From the NCBI RefSeq assembly GCF_041060425.1, contig NZ_JAULBC010000003.1:1-64000 (forward strand): a stretch of 64,000 nt of DNA. Direction: 5' to 3'. Each line of letters begins with the position of its first letter. Positions within the stretch are counted from its first letter, which is position 1. Below the pieces are notes generated by a model. The model saw nothing but the letters and a program-made list of their open reading frames with translations. It did no database searches and had not been told where the DNA came from. Source of the stretch: Danxiaibacter flavus. GTDB taxonomy: Bacteria > Bacteroidota > Bacteroidia > Chitinophagales > Chitinophagaceae. The position numbers and the translations under genes are program-made. This document shows, piece by piece, positions 1 through 9,370 of this stretch.

Positions 1-3000
1 CGATTGTCATCGGCAGCACGGGCCGGATCCACATCCGCTTTTGCTATAATGCCACTTTGTTAGACCCGGAATATGCCAAACGGATCTCAGCTCATTTTCG
101 GCAGGTGTTATTACAGATAGCAGGGAAGGAGGCAGATAAATTAAGTGATCTTGACTTGTTAAGTCCATCAGAGAAACACCAGTTGCTGTATGCGTTCAAC
201 AATACGGATGTAGCATATCCGGAAGACAAAACGATCATTGATCTGTTTGAAGCGCAGGTAGAAAAGACACCGGGTAATATAGCGCTAGTATATGAAGAAA
301 AAGCATTAACATACCAGCAGCTCAATGAACGCTCCAATCAGTTAGCATGGTACCTGAGAAGCAGGGGTGTAAAAGAAGAGACACTGGTGCCGGTTTGTAT
401 AGAGCGTGGTTTAGCAATGATCACAGGCATACTGGGCATATTAAAAGCCGGAGGAGCCTATGTGCCCATTGATCCGGAATATCCGCAGGAGAGGATCAAG
501 TATATGTTGCAGGATACTGCTGCCGAAATAATTGTCTGCAATGAAGAATGCCGGGAAAAGCTGCAATCTGCAACCACTGTTGATACCATAGCAATAGATC
601 GGGAATGGTCATTGATCAGTCAATATCCGTTGCAAGATCCAATAACAGATCTTACCGCAAGTAATCTTGCCTACGTGATGTACACTTCCGGTTCAACCGG
701 AAAACCTAAAGGCGTGATGATCGAACATGGAGCACTTTGTGCATTTATCCATTGGTGCCGCAGGGAATTTTCTTCAGACAATTTTAATATACTCTATGCT
801 GTTACTTCCATCTGCTTTGATCTGTCTGTCTTTGAATTTTTTTATCCGCTAAGCATTGGTAAACCGCTCAGGATATTAGAAAGCGGATTACAGGTACCTG
901 CATATCTGCCGGGCGACAGATCCGTTTTTATCAACACAGTGCCCTCTGTCATCAATGGGCTATTAGAAAGTACGTCAGATTTAAAGAATATCAGTATGCT
1001 CAATATGGCAGGAGAGCCTGTGGCTTTCCGGTTGCAACAACGCTTGCGAACAGTAAATGCAGAGATCAGGAATTTATACGGACCAACTGAAACCACAGTA
1101 TATATTACAAGAGATTACTTAAGTAATGATCAACCTTTATGTTTGGGTAGACCGGTAGACAACAGTAAAATTTATATATTAAATAATGATCAAAGACCCG
1201 TACCCGTAGGAGTTGTGGGCGAAATATACATCGGAGGACCACAGGTTGCACGCGGTTATTTAAATAACATTGAGTTGACGGCAGAACGATTTACACCTGA
1301 TGTATTTAGTAAGCAAGTTGGTGCCCGCATGTATAAGACCGGAGATTTAGGAAGATGGCTTCCCGATGGAAAAATAGCGTTTATAGGCAGGGGTGATGAC
1401 CAGGTAAAAATAAGGGGTTACCGTATTGAATTAGGAGAGATAGAGCATGCAGTGCAACAAAGCGGTTTTGTTAAGCAATGCGTAGTAGTTGTAAAAAAAG
1501 ACAATGATAACAACAACCAACTGGTCAGTTATATTGTACCGTCTGAATCATTTTGTAAAGACGGTCTGAATTCATATTTAGAACAGCGACTGCCTCGATA
1601 TATGTTCCCATCTTTTTGGGTAGAGTTGGAACAATTTCCAATCAACAGAAATGGTAAAATTGACAGGAGTGCTTTACGTGAATTGAGTATTAATACAGTA
1701 AGTGGTAATGACTCCCATCAGCTGCCCCTTACAGATATGGAAAGAACGCTGGCGAATATATGGCGGGAAGTATTGCATGTTGACAAAGTAGGGAACAATG
1801 ATAATTTTTTTGAGCTGGGAGGCCACTCATTACTCGCGATGCGTTTAGTTTCGATCCTGCAAAAAAAACTTCAGGTACGTGTTTTGCTCAAGGACCTGTT
1901 TGCCAACCCGCAGCTAAAGGAACTGGCCCTGTGCTTGCAATCAAAATGTAAGGCCATCATCCTGCCATGCATAAACTTATTTCCAAGACCTGATCACATA
2001 CCACTATCATTCAATCAGAAACGTTTATGGATTATTGATAAGCTTCAGGGGAGTCATCAATATCATATACCTGTGGTATTGCGGCTTAAGGGCGATTTAA
2101 ATATAAAAGTGTTGGAAATTGCGTTACAGCAACTGATCAACCGGCATGAAGTATTCAGAACTGTTATTAAGGAAGACACGGGAGAGGCCTGGCTGGAGAT
2201 TCGCGATATGCTTGAATGGAAATTGCAGGTTGTTGATGATGCTTTATTAAAAGAGGATGCAGAGCGTCTGCAACAATACATTGCTAAATTAATATCCAGT
2301 CCCTTTGAGCTGGCAAGGGATTGCCTGTTAAGAGCGCAGCTGGTTGTTTTAAATGAGCCTGATGAATACATACTGGTGGTGGTAATGCATCATATTGCTT
2401 CAGACGGATGGTCCTTATCAGTGCTGTTTAAAGATTTAGCGGAAATCTATAACGCTTATTTGCAACAGCGGCAGCCGCGGCTTCCGTCGCTTCCTTTTCA
2501 ATATGCCGACTATGCTTTATGGCAGCACCGATACCTGGAAGGAAAAGTGCTGGATGAGCAGCTGGAATATTGGAAAGCGAAACTTGAAGGTGTTTCATCG
2601 TTGGAACTGCCAGCCGATCATCCCCGGCCACCCATATATACAGCAAAAGGCAAATCAATTTATTTTAAATGGGATCAGTCATTCAGCAGGCAGCTGAAGG
2701 ATTTTTGTCTCAATCAGGGTGTTACTTTATTAATGACCTTACTGGCTGCGTTCAAAGTGCTGTTGTACCGTTACACTGGCCAGGAAGATATATGTGTAGG
2801 CACCGTTATCGCAAGCAGAACGCAACCTGAACTTGAGAACCTCGTCGGCTTTTTTGTCAACACATTGCCATTGAGAAGTGAGGTGCGGGGAGATATGAGC
2901 TTTACTGAATTATTACAACAGGTAAAACAAACCACACTTGATGGCTACGAACATCAGGATATTCCTTTTGAAAAAGTAGTAGAAGCTGTAGTTAAAGACA

Positions 3001-5843
3001 GAGATCCAGGCCGGAATCCGCTCGTTCAGGTGTTGCTTGTTTTGCAGAACACCACCGCGGTACCGCACCTGCAATTAGGGGATATTGAATTGATGATGGA
3101 TAACCACGAAAATACCACAGCGCAGTTTGATATTACGCTTGGTTTAACAGATACATCAGATCGGATATTGGGATCAGTGGATTATTATGCCGCGATCTAT
3201 GAAGAGCAAACAATCAAATGGATGGTTATGCATTATGAACAGTTACTTAGGGCGATAGTGAAGGATCCCCACCGGATGATTACTGAGTTGCCGATGCATA
3301 GTGATGAGGAAAAGCATCAATTGCTGATGGATTTTAATAATACTTATACGGGCCACTCATATGATAAAAGCATTGTTGACTATTTTCAGGAACAGGTAGT
3401 TCAATCACCTGAAGACATTGCCATTAGCTATGGAGATAAGCAGCTTACCTACCGGCAACTCAATGAACGATCCAATCAGCTAGCTCATTATTTACTTGAT
3501 AAAGGTGTGATTGCAGAAACGTTAATTCCGGTTTGCATGGATAGATCGATAGAGCTGATCATTGGTATCCTGGCAATTTTAAAAGCCGGAGCAGCTTATG
3601 TACCCATTGATCCCGGCTATCCCAAAGAATGGATCAGGCATATGCTTAATGATACATCAGCATCAATCGTTATAGTCAGCCGCGATACTCATATAAAACT
3701 GAGTGGTTTTGACGGCCTTGACTTTATTGAAGCTGATGATGCAAATGGTATAACAGGCCAGTATCCGGTAACCAATCCTCAAACAAATATTCAATCAGGC
3801 AGTTTAGCATACGTTATTTATACATCAGGAACAACCGGACATCCCAAGGGTGTTATGATTGAACACAGATCAGTTATTAGTTTGGTAAAAGGTATTGACT
3901 ATGTCAGTTTTTCAGGCAAAGATGTGCTACTTTCTACAGCCTCACCGTCATTTGATGCTGCAACTTTTGAATATTGGGGAATGCTTCTTAATGGAGGAAT
4001 GCTGGTGATGTGTAGCGAACATAACCTGCTTGATTCTGAATTTTTGAAAAAGGAAATAAAAACAAGACAGGTAAATATTATGTGGTTTACAGCAGGCTTG
4101 TTCAATAGACTTGTTCAACATGACACAGATCTTTTTGATGGCATTCAAACAATATTGGTGGGCGGCGAACAATTATCCAAACAACACATTGAAAAATTTA
4201 TCGGACACCATCCTTCAGTAAAAATCATCAACGGATATGGACCTACAGAAAACACAACTTTTTCTTTGACTTATCACATTCAGGAGATTCCGGCAAACGG
4301 AACTATTCCGATCGGCCGGCCGGTTAGTAATCGAAAAGTCTACATATTAAATTCTTACCAAAGCCTGTGTGGCGTATTGATTCCCGGTGAAATATACGTG
4401 GCCGGATGCGGTCTGGCCAGAGGGTATTTAAATATGCCTGAAGCGACAAATGAAAAGTTCATTGTAAATCCTTTCGGGGAAGGAAAACTATATCGTACAG
4501 GGGATATTGGAAGGTGGTTACCTGATGGGAATGTGGAATTTATGGGTAGAACCGATGAACAGGTAAAGGTCAGGGGCTATCGGATAGAACCAGCAGAAAT
4601 TGAGTATGTCGTAAATGAGAGTAAGCTCGTGAACCAGGTAGTTGTTGTATCGAAAGAGGGGACAAAGGGAGATAAGCGACTTGTCGGGTACGTGGTGCCC
4701 GGAGAAGCGTTTAATGAGGAAGCTTTGCTCTTATATTTAAGAAGCCGGTTACCGGAGTATATGGTTCCACTTATTTGGGTTAAGCAAAAACAATTGCCCC
4801 TTACAAAGAATGGCAAAATAGACAGGAACGCCTTGCCGGATACTGATGCGGGGCTCTTGCCAGCTAAATATAGTCCTGCAAAAACTGAAGTTGAAGAAAA
4901 ATTGGTCGATGTTTGGAAAAGGCTCTTTCATATTGAAAATATTGGAATAGACGATAATTTTTTTGAACTGGGAGGGGATTCTTTAGAGACAATAACGCTG
5001 GTAAATGAAATGAGACAAATGGACTTCAATGTAGCCCCTAAAGATATTTTTGTATTTCAGACAATCAGGGGACTGTCAAAGTTCATTGAAGAACACACCT
5101 TAAAATCTGTCGACCGGGAAAAAGCGATTGTCCCGATTCAAAAAAATGGGAACAATCCGCCTTTTTTTGCTATTCCGGGTTTTTTGCTTTATCGCCAGCT
5201 CTCATGTCACTTAGGAGCGGATCAGCCGTTCTATAGTTTTGAACCTACTGATTTGTATGAAAAAAATATTTCAACAAAAGACATTGCCAAACAGTTTATT
5301 GATGAGATGAAAGATGTCCAGCAATCCGGACCATATTTTATGGGTGCATTTTGTGGACATGTAAACGTGTTATTTGAAATGGCGCACCAGCTTTTGGAAC
5401 GAGGTGACAATGTGGGGTTAATTGTATTATTTGAGTCATACGGCCCCAACGCCATGCGAAACAAATATTCGACCGCGTATATTTATGAAAAGTTGAAATC
5501 CTATAATAAAACACTGTCCGGTAAATCTATTTCCGAAAAAATTAAATTCTTCCCGAAAGAATTTTACAAAGGATTGACAGCAATTCGTTCTGTTTTGTTC
5601 AAACAAAAAAAAGCGGAAAATGATCAATATAAGTTTTACCCGGGTAAAGTTGTATTGATTAAATCGAGCATTGTGAGTCCTTTATTTTCCGATGCACCGC
5701 AAATGGGTTGGTCAGGTTATTTCAACGAAGCACCCGTCATCACGATAAGTGGAAATCATATGGACATTATAAGAGGCTCAGGTGTTGAAGAGCTTGCTGA
5801 ACGGCTCAATGATGTATTAGAAGATGCTAGAAAAAATATGTGA
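1..5843 (+). CDS. Non-ribosomal peptide synthetase, C-terminal part (C-A-T-C-A-T-TE)
   Basis: The reading frame is open from base 3 and its 5' end lies outside the window. Residues are counted from the codon at 57. The order is: the tail of a condensation domain, A1 (about 60-560; ATP loop YTSGSTGKPKG at 209), T1 (LGGHS, Ser591), C2 (about 650-1090; HHIASDG at 778, an intact HHxxxDG), A2 (about 1110-1600; YTSGTTGHPKG at 1255), T2 (LGGDS, Ser1642) and a thioesterase (about 1690-1925). The ten-residue specificity code I read for A2 is DAFWLGGTFK, a classic valine code. A1 gives DLFTNALVYK, close to codes I recall for alanine, which is less certain. No epimerisation or methylation domain is visible. 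The thioesterase elbow reads GAFCGH, so Cys1766 replaces Ser; Glu1793 stands where Asp is expected and His1901 is present. This is the terminal releasing enzyme of a peptide pathway whose tailoring genes follow directly. Confidence 0.95.
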   Translation, partial: IVIGSTGRIHIRFCYNATLLDPEYAKRISAHFRQVLLQIAGKEADKLSDLDLLSPSEKHQLLYAFNNTDVAYPEDKTIIDLFEAQVEKTPGNIALVYEEKALTYQQLNERSNQLAWYLRSRGVKEETLVPVCIERGLAMITGILGILKAGGAYVPIDPEYPQERIKYMLQDTAAEIIVCNEECREKLQSATTVDTIAIDREWSLISQYPLQDPITDLTASNLAYVMYTSGSTGKPKGVMIEHGALCAFIHWCRREFSSDNFNILYAVTSICFDLSVFEFFYPLSIGKPLRILESGLQVPAYLPGDRSVFINTVPSVINGLLESTSDLKNISMLNMAGEPVAFRLQQRLRTVNAEIRNLYGPTETTVYITRDYLSNDQPLCLGRPVDNSKIYILNNDQRPVPVGVVGEIYIGGPQVARGYLNNIELTAERFTPDVFSKQVGARMYKTGDLGRWLPDGKIAFIGRGDDQVKIRGYRIELGEIEHAVQQSGFVKQCVVVVKKDNDNNNQLVSYIVPSESFCKDGLNSYLEQRLPRYMFPSFWVELEQFPINRNGKIDRSALRELSINTVSGNDSHQLPLTDMERTLANIWREVLHVDKVGNNDNFFELGGHSLLAMRLVSILQKKLQVRVLLKDLFANPQLKELALCLQSKCKAIILPCINLFPRPDHIPLSFNQKRLWIIDKLQGSHQYHIPVVLRLKGDLNIKVLEIALQQLINRHEVFRTVIKEDTGEAWLEIRDMLEWKLQVVDDALLKEDAERLQQYIAKLISSPFELARDCLLRAQLVVLNEPDEYILVVVMHHIASDGWSLSVLFKDLAEIYNAYLQQRQPRLPSLPFQYADYALWQHRYLEGKVLDEQLEYWKAKLEGVSSLELPADHPRPPIYTAKGKSIYFKWDQSFSRQLKDFCLNQGVTLLMTLLAAFKVLLYRYTGQEDICVGTVIASRTQPELENLVGFFVNTLPLRSEVRGDMSFTELLQQVKQTTLDGYEHQDIPFEKVVEAVVKDRDPGRNPLVQVLLVLQNTTAVPHLQLGDIELMMDNHENTTAQFDITLGLTDTSDRILGSVDYYAAIYEEQTIKWMVMHYEQLLRAIVKDPHRMITELPMHSDEEKHQLLMDFNNTYTGHSYDKSIVDYFQEQVVQSPEDIAISYGDKQLTYRQLNERSNQLAHYLLDKGVIAETLIPVCMDRSIELIIGILAILKAGAAYVPIDPGYPKEWIRHMLNDTSASIVIVSRDTHIKLSGFDGLDFIEADDANGITGQYPVTNPQTNIQSGSLAYVIYTSGTTGHPKGVMIEHRSVISLVKGIDYVSFSGKDVLLSTASPSFDAATFEYWGMLLNGGMLVMCSEHNLLDSEFLKKEIKTRQVNIMWFTAGLFNRLVQHDTDLFDGIQTILVGGEQLSKQHIEKFIGHHPSVKIINGYGPTENTTFSLTYHIQEIPANGTIPIGRPVSNRKVYILNSYQSLCGVLIPGEIYVAGCGLARGYLNMPEATNEKFIVNPFGEGKLYRTGDIGRWLPDGNVEFMGRTDEQVKVRGYRIEPAEIEYVVNESKLVNQVVVVSKEGTKGDKRLVGYVVPGEAFNEEALLLYLRSRLPEYMVPLIWVKQKQLPLTKNGKIDRNALPDTDAGLLPAKYSPAKTEVEEKLVDVWKRLFHIENIGIDDNFFELGGDSLETITLVNEMRQMDFNVAPKDIFVFQTIRGLSKFIEEHTLKSVDREKAIVPIQKNGNNPPFFAIPGFLLYRQLSCHLGADQPFYSFEPTDLYEKNISTKDIAKQFIDEMKDVQQSGPYFMGAFCGHVNVLFEMAHQLLERGDNVGLIVLFESYGPNAMRNKYSTAYIYEKLKSYNKTLSGKSISEKIKFFPKEFYKGLTAIRSVLFKQKKAENDQYKFYPGKVVLIKSSIVSPLFSDAPQMGWSGYFNEAPVITISGNHMDIIRGSGVEELAERLNDVLEDARKNM

Positions 5844-5904
5844 GTATTATTTTAAAAATATCCTTCGTATTAGTATGACTACTATTTATTAAACAAAGCA
5901 TTCG

Positions 5905-6633
5905 ATGAATAATTCCTTAAATATTTTTTTTCTACCTTATGCGGGAGCAAATAAATATTCCTACCGTGAATTTCAAAAGAGTGCACCTCCCTTCTTACGC
6001 ATAATTCCATTGGAACATCCGGGGAGGGCAGCGAGAATCAACGAGCCGCTGCTATCTGAAATAAATATGCTGGTAGATGACCTGTACAACCAGGTTGTTG
6101 CACACCTTGATACCGATTATGCCATTTATGGTCATAGCATGGGCGGCCTGACAGGTTTTTTATTAACGCATAAGTTGATTCGGCATGGACATCGCAGGCC
6201 ATTGCATTTATTCATAACGGGTACATGCGGACCATCGGCTGCAAGCAGACAAGAAAAAATCCGGTATGATCTTCCTCAGAACGAATTTGTACAAGCGATA
6301 AAAAATATTGGCAGACTGTCTTCTCAGGTTTTGGAGGATGCTTCTGCCCTGACTTATTTCGAGCCTATTTTAAGGGCTGATTTTAAAGCGTGCGAATGTT
6401 ATGTGAATATGCAGCATGAACCATTGGATGTTCCCATAACTGTAATCACAGGAATGGAAGACGATATTACGAAAGAGGACATTCGCCTATGGCAATTGGA
6501 AACCAGGCATACAGTTGACTTCAGGACAATGCCTGGTGGCCATTTTTTTATCTTTGATCATGTTGCTGAGATAATTGTTCTGATTAGCAGAAAACTATTT
6601 GTTAACAACGCAAGCATTTATCATGAGCGATAA
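5905..6633 (+). CDS. Type II (editing) thioesterase, GrsT-like
   Basis: This 242-residue stand-alone alpha/beta-hydrolase starts with the usual FFLPYAGAN-type strand. It has the nucleophile elbow GHSMGG (Ser78), an acidic residue in GMEDD, and the catalytic histidine in PGGHFF (His213). The family removes wrongly primed or stalled acyl groups from carrier-protein arms of NRPSs and keeps the assembly line running. It lies 61 bp after the NRPS and overlaps the next gene by 11 bp, so it is very likely in the same operon. It keeps the normal Ser nucleophile, unlike the thioesterase domain fused to the NRPS. Length and motifs fit the family well. Confidence 0.93.
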   Translation: MNNSLNIFFLPYAGANKYSYREFQKSAPPFLRIIPLEHPGRAARINEPLLSEINMLVDDLYNQVVAHLDTDYAIYGHSMGGLTGFLLTHKLIRHGHRRPLHLFITGTCGPSAASRQEKIRYDLPQNEFVQAIKNIGRLSSQVLEDASALTYFEPILRADFKACECYVNMQHEPLDVPITVITGMEDDITKEDIRLWQLETRHTVDFRTMPGGHFFIFDHVAEIIVLISRKLFVNNASIYHER

Positions 6634-8254
6634 AATGATGTATTTAAAGCCAAACGTTGTTTTTGAACCGTTGGTTGACAATTGGTATGCATGGAGTCAC
6701 TTAATATCTCCCGCGACTGCGGCGATGAATATTGTAGCCCGGCACCTTACAATAATTGATTCATATCTTTTAGCTCCGGCCATTCACGCCGAAGCCGTAC
6801 GAACTCCCAAAATGCGTGGCGGCCCCTTTATGGACTTGAAGGGTGAAAGAGTTGATGATGTTAAAAAACTAAAAGCCCAAACGTTGGAAAAACAGCAGAA
6901 GCTCATTGCCTTTTATGAAGCAATTAAAGAACTGGAAAATCTTATACAGGCAGAAGCAAAGGGGTTTGGTTTGGAAGCACTTTATGAAAAAGTGCCGGCG
7001 TTGTTGAAGGGATATGTAGAGCTTTATTATGACCGCAACAACAACCCGGGATTCAGATTTTTTGAATCGTTGCTGTACAAAAGCGAATTCTACAACAAAA
7101 ATTCACAAAGCATAGCCTTATGGCTTACAAACAATGATCACAGACCCTTTTGCCTAAGCACTCCGCGACTAAATGAATGCAATGTTCTTCCACTTAATAT
7201 AAGTTTTGATCATGCCGGTATTGATGAGCTGGCAAAAATGAAAAGAACGCCGCAAAGCCTGCCATATATTAAATCACTGCTTGGACTAACTCAGTCGCAG
7301 GAACCTTTATTTGAGACTTTTTTCACAGAAGAGAAACCTCCGGTATATGATAAGTATAAAGGCAATAAAATACGCATGCGCTATTTTGGGCATGCCTGTA
7401 TACTAGCGGAAACTAAGAATATAACCGTACTGGTCGACCCGCTAATCAGTTACTACGGATATTTTTCAGACGTTGAGCATTTTTCTGACGCTGACCTGCC
7501 TGACATAATTGATTATGTTTTAATAACCCATAATCACCAGGACCATATACTATTTGAGACTTTGTTGCCGCTCAGGCATAAAATAAAGAATATTATAGTA
7601 CCCGCAACCTCAAGTGGAAAGCTGGAAGATCCCGATCTGAAACTGATGTTTAACAATATTGGTTTTCACCAGGTAAGATCGATACATGAGATGGAAGAAA
7701 TACAATTTGGCGACGTAACCATTACAGGTTTGCCATTTACTGGTGAACACAGCGATTTGAATATTCTGACAAAATCATGTTATCTCGTACAGATTGGCGA
7801 TTTTAAATTGATTTACATGGCCGATTCGCGGATCGTTGAACCAGCATTATATAAACATGTTCACGATCAGATCGGGGATGTTGATGTCGTGTTTATTGGA
7901 ATGGAATGTGACGGAGCGCCCTTAAGTTGGTTGTATGGCCCATTGTTCATAAAAAAACTGCAAAGAGATATGGATGGTAGCAGGCGGCTCGCCGGTTCTG
8001 ATTGTGCAAAAGCTGTTTCCCTGATAGAAATTTTTAATCCAAAAGAAGTTTATGTGTACGCGATGGGGCAGGAGCCATGGGTAGAATTTATAAGTAGCAT
8101 AAAATATACGGATGAATCTAACCCCATCATACAGTCGGACAAGTTGATAAAAATCTGTACAGAAAAAAAGATTTTAGCGGAGAGATTATTTGGAGAGAAG
8201 GAACTTTTATATGACATGGATATTGTAAACAGACAACAAAGTTCGGTTGAGTAA
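6623..8254 (+). CDS. CmlA-type di-iron beta-hydroxylase acting on carrier-bound amino acid
   Basis: The first 230 or so residues resemble the CmlA-specific N-terminal domain, followed by a metallo-beta-lactamase fold. Metal ligands read directly are His303, His305, Asp307 and His308 in HNHQDH, Glu375 in FTGEHSD and Asp401 in MADSR. As I recall the chloramphenicol enzyme CmlA, its ligands are His305, His307, Asp309, His310, Glu377 and Asp403, so all sit at a constant offset of two. A Glu in place of the usual MBL histidine marks the di-iron oxygenase branch rather than a zinc hydrolase. The family uses O2 to hydroxylate the beta carbon of an amino acid tethered to an NRPS carrier domain. ATG 6623 is preferred over an in-frame TTG at 6599; it overlaps the thioesterase stop by 11 bp, which implies coupled translation. 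The natural substrate is probably one of the residues loaded by the upstream NRPS. Confidence 0.88.
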   Translation: MSDKMMYLKPNVVFEPLVDNWYAWSHLISPATAAMNIVARHLTIIDSYLLAPAIHAEAVRTPKMRGGPFMDLKGERVDDVKKLKAQTLEKQQKLIAFYEAIKELENLIQAEAKGFGLEALYEKVPALLKGYVELYYDRNNNPGFRFFESLLYKSEFYNKNSQSIALWLTNNDHRPFCLSTPRLNECNVLPLNISFDHAGIDELAKMKRTPQSLPYIKSLLGLTQSQEPLFETFFTEEKPPVYDKYKGNKIRMRYFGHACILAETKNITVLVDPLISYYGYFSDVEHFSDADLPDIIDYVLITHNHQDHILFETLLPLRHKIKNIIVPATSSGKLEDPDLKLMFNNIGFHQVRSIHEMEEIQFGDVTITGLPFTGEHSDLNILTKSCYLVQIGDFKLIYMADSRIVEPALYKHVHDQIGDVDVVFIGMECDGAPLSWLYGPLFIKKLQRDMDGSRRLAGSDCAKAVSLIEIFNPKEVYVYAMGQEPWVEFISSIKYTDESNPIIQSDKLIKICTEKKILAERLFGEKELLYDMDIVNRQQSSVE

Positions 8255-8345
8255 TTGCCAGGTTAGTGAGTGTTTCGGGTGCGAAAGTTGATCACAAATT
8301 TTTGCCGGTCAGGGAAGAAATACGCACCTTAAAAAAAACTTAGTC

Positions 8346-9140
8346 ATGAAAGATAAATTGTTTTTAATCCTCGGAATTTTTCTTTTGTGTGGTTGCAGTA
8401 ATTATTCGAAAAAAGAGAATTTGACAACGCCTCAAATGACATACAGCCTCACTAATATACATATGCATGATTCAACAGCGTTTACTGAAGGATTATTTTT
8501 TTTCAATAATAAAATTTATGAAAGTACGGGGTCTCCTGAAGATTTTTCTAACACCGGATCTGTTTTCGGCAGCATTGATCTTAAAAAAGGCGTGCTTAAC
8601 AAAATAATTGAATTGGATAAAACAAAGTATTTTGGTGAAGGAAGTGTCGTTCTGAACGGCAAGGTATTTCTGTTAACATATACTTCGAAAATTGGTTTTG
8701 TATATGATTTTAGTACCCTGGAAAAAGTGGCCGAATTTAAACTTCCCGGTAAAGAAGGGTGGGGGTTGACAACAGATGGAATTCATCTGATAATGAGTGA
8801 TGGTTCCAGCAGGTTATGGTTCATAGATCCGAATACTTTTGAGATAGTCAGGCAAATTGATGTTACTGATGGAAAAGGCCCCGTGCTAAATATTAATGAG
8901 CTTGAACTGGCTCATGGTGCAATTTATGCTAATGTTTTTTTGACTAATAAGGTCATTAAAATTGATAGTTCTAGCGGTAAAGTTATAGGTGAAATAGATT
9001 TGGATCCACTCGCGCAGGATGCAAAAATTGCCTATCCGGGATCGATGGAAATGAATGGTATTGCATACGACGAGCAGACGGACCGGTTTGTTGTTACCGG
9101 CAAGATGTGGCCATATTTGTATGAGATCAGGATAAAATGA
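8346..9140 (+). CDS. Glutaminyl-peptide cyclotransferase (plant-type QC), lipoprotein
   Basis: This 264-residue protein has a lipoprotein signal ending in LLCGC (Cys17), so it is probably membrane-anchored outside the cytoplasm. The body shows the beta-propeller pattern of the plant-type glutamine cyclotransferase family: AFTEGLFF near the start, YESTGSP, WGLTTDG, MSDGSS and the late AYPGSMEMNGIAYD block. The family converts N-terminal Gln to pyroglutamate. It lies 91 bp after the hydroxylase gene on the same strand, and its stop overlaps the ATG of the next small ORF (ATGA). A role in capping the peptide product is possible but unproved; such enzymes also occur as stand-alone housekeeping lipoproteins. 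Confidence 0.82.
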   Translation: MKDKLFLILGIFLLCGCSNYSKKENLTTPQMTYSLTNIHMHDSTAFTEGLFFFNNKIYESTGSPEDFSNTGSVFGSIDLKKGVLNKIIELDKTKYFGEGSVVLNGKVFLLTYTSKIGFVYDFSTLEKVAEFKLPGKEGWGLTTDGIHLIMSDGSSRLWFIDPNTFEIVRQIDVTDGKGPVLNINELELAHGAIYANVFLTNKVIKIDSSSGKVIGEIDLDPLAQDAKIAYPGSMEMNGIAYDEQTDRFVVTGKMWPYLYEIRIK

Positions 9141-9370
9141 TCTGTACATATTATCATTATGATATGTTTGGATGCCTTATCCGGAGATGCGACAAACGTT
9201 TGTCATCAATTGCTTATCACCTCTACCAATTTCGCAGCGCAATTATTATTACGCTGAAATTGTTTATGATATGCCTTCTGCGAAAGGAATACAATTTTAA
9301 AATAGGTGCTAAAAGAAGGAAATTCAAAAAAAGAATGGGTATTCTAAAAGAATTTAATCACACTTCATGA
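9137..9370 (+). CDS. Small uncharacterised ORF coupled to both neighbours
   Basis: This 77-codon frame starts in an ATGA overlap with the stop of the cyclotransferase gene and ends in an ATGA overlap with the start of the phosphopantetheinyl transferase gene. The predicted product has a weakly hydrophobic centre and a very basic C-terminal third rich in Lys and Arg. I recognise no family. The exact overlaps at both ends argue for translation, but the composition is poor in features of a folded protein and the frame could simply be a chance bridge across a 226-bp gap. Confidence 0.3.
   Translation: MICTYYHYDMFGCLIRRCDKRLSSIAYHLYQFRSAIIITLKLFMICLLRKEYNFKIGAKRRKFKKRMGILKEFNHTS

Noticed and set aside
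6599..6622. TTG start for the CmlA-type gene
   Set aside because: ATG at 6623 gives the constant two-residue ligand offset from CmlA and a normal ATG overlap.
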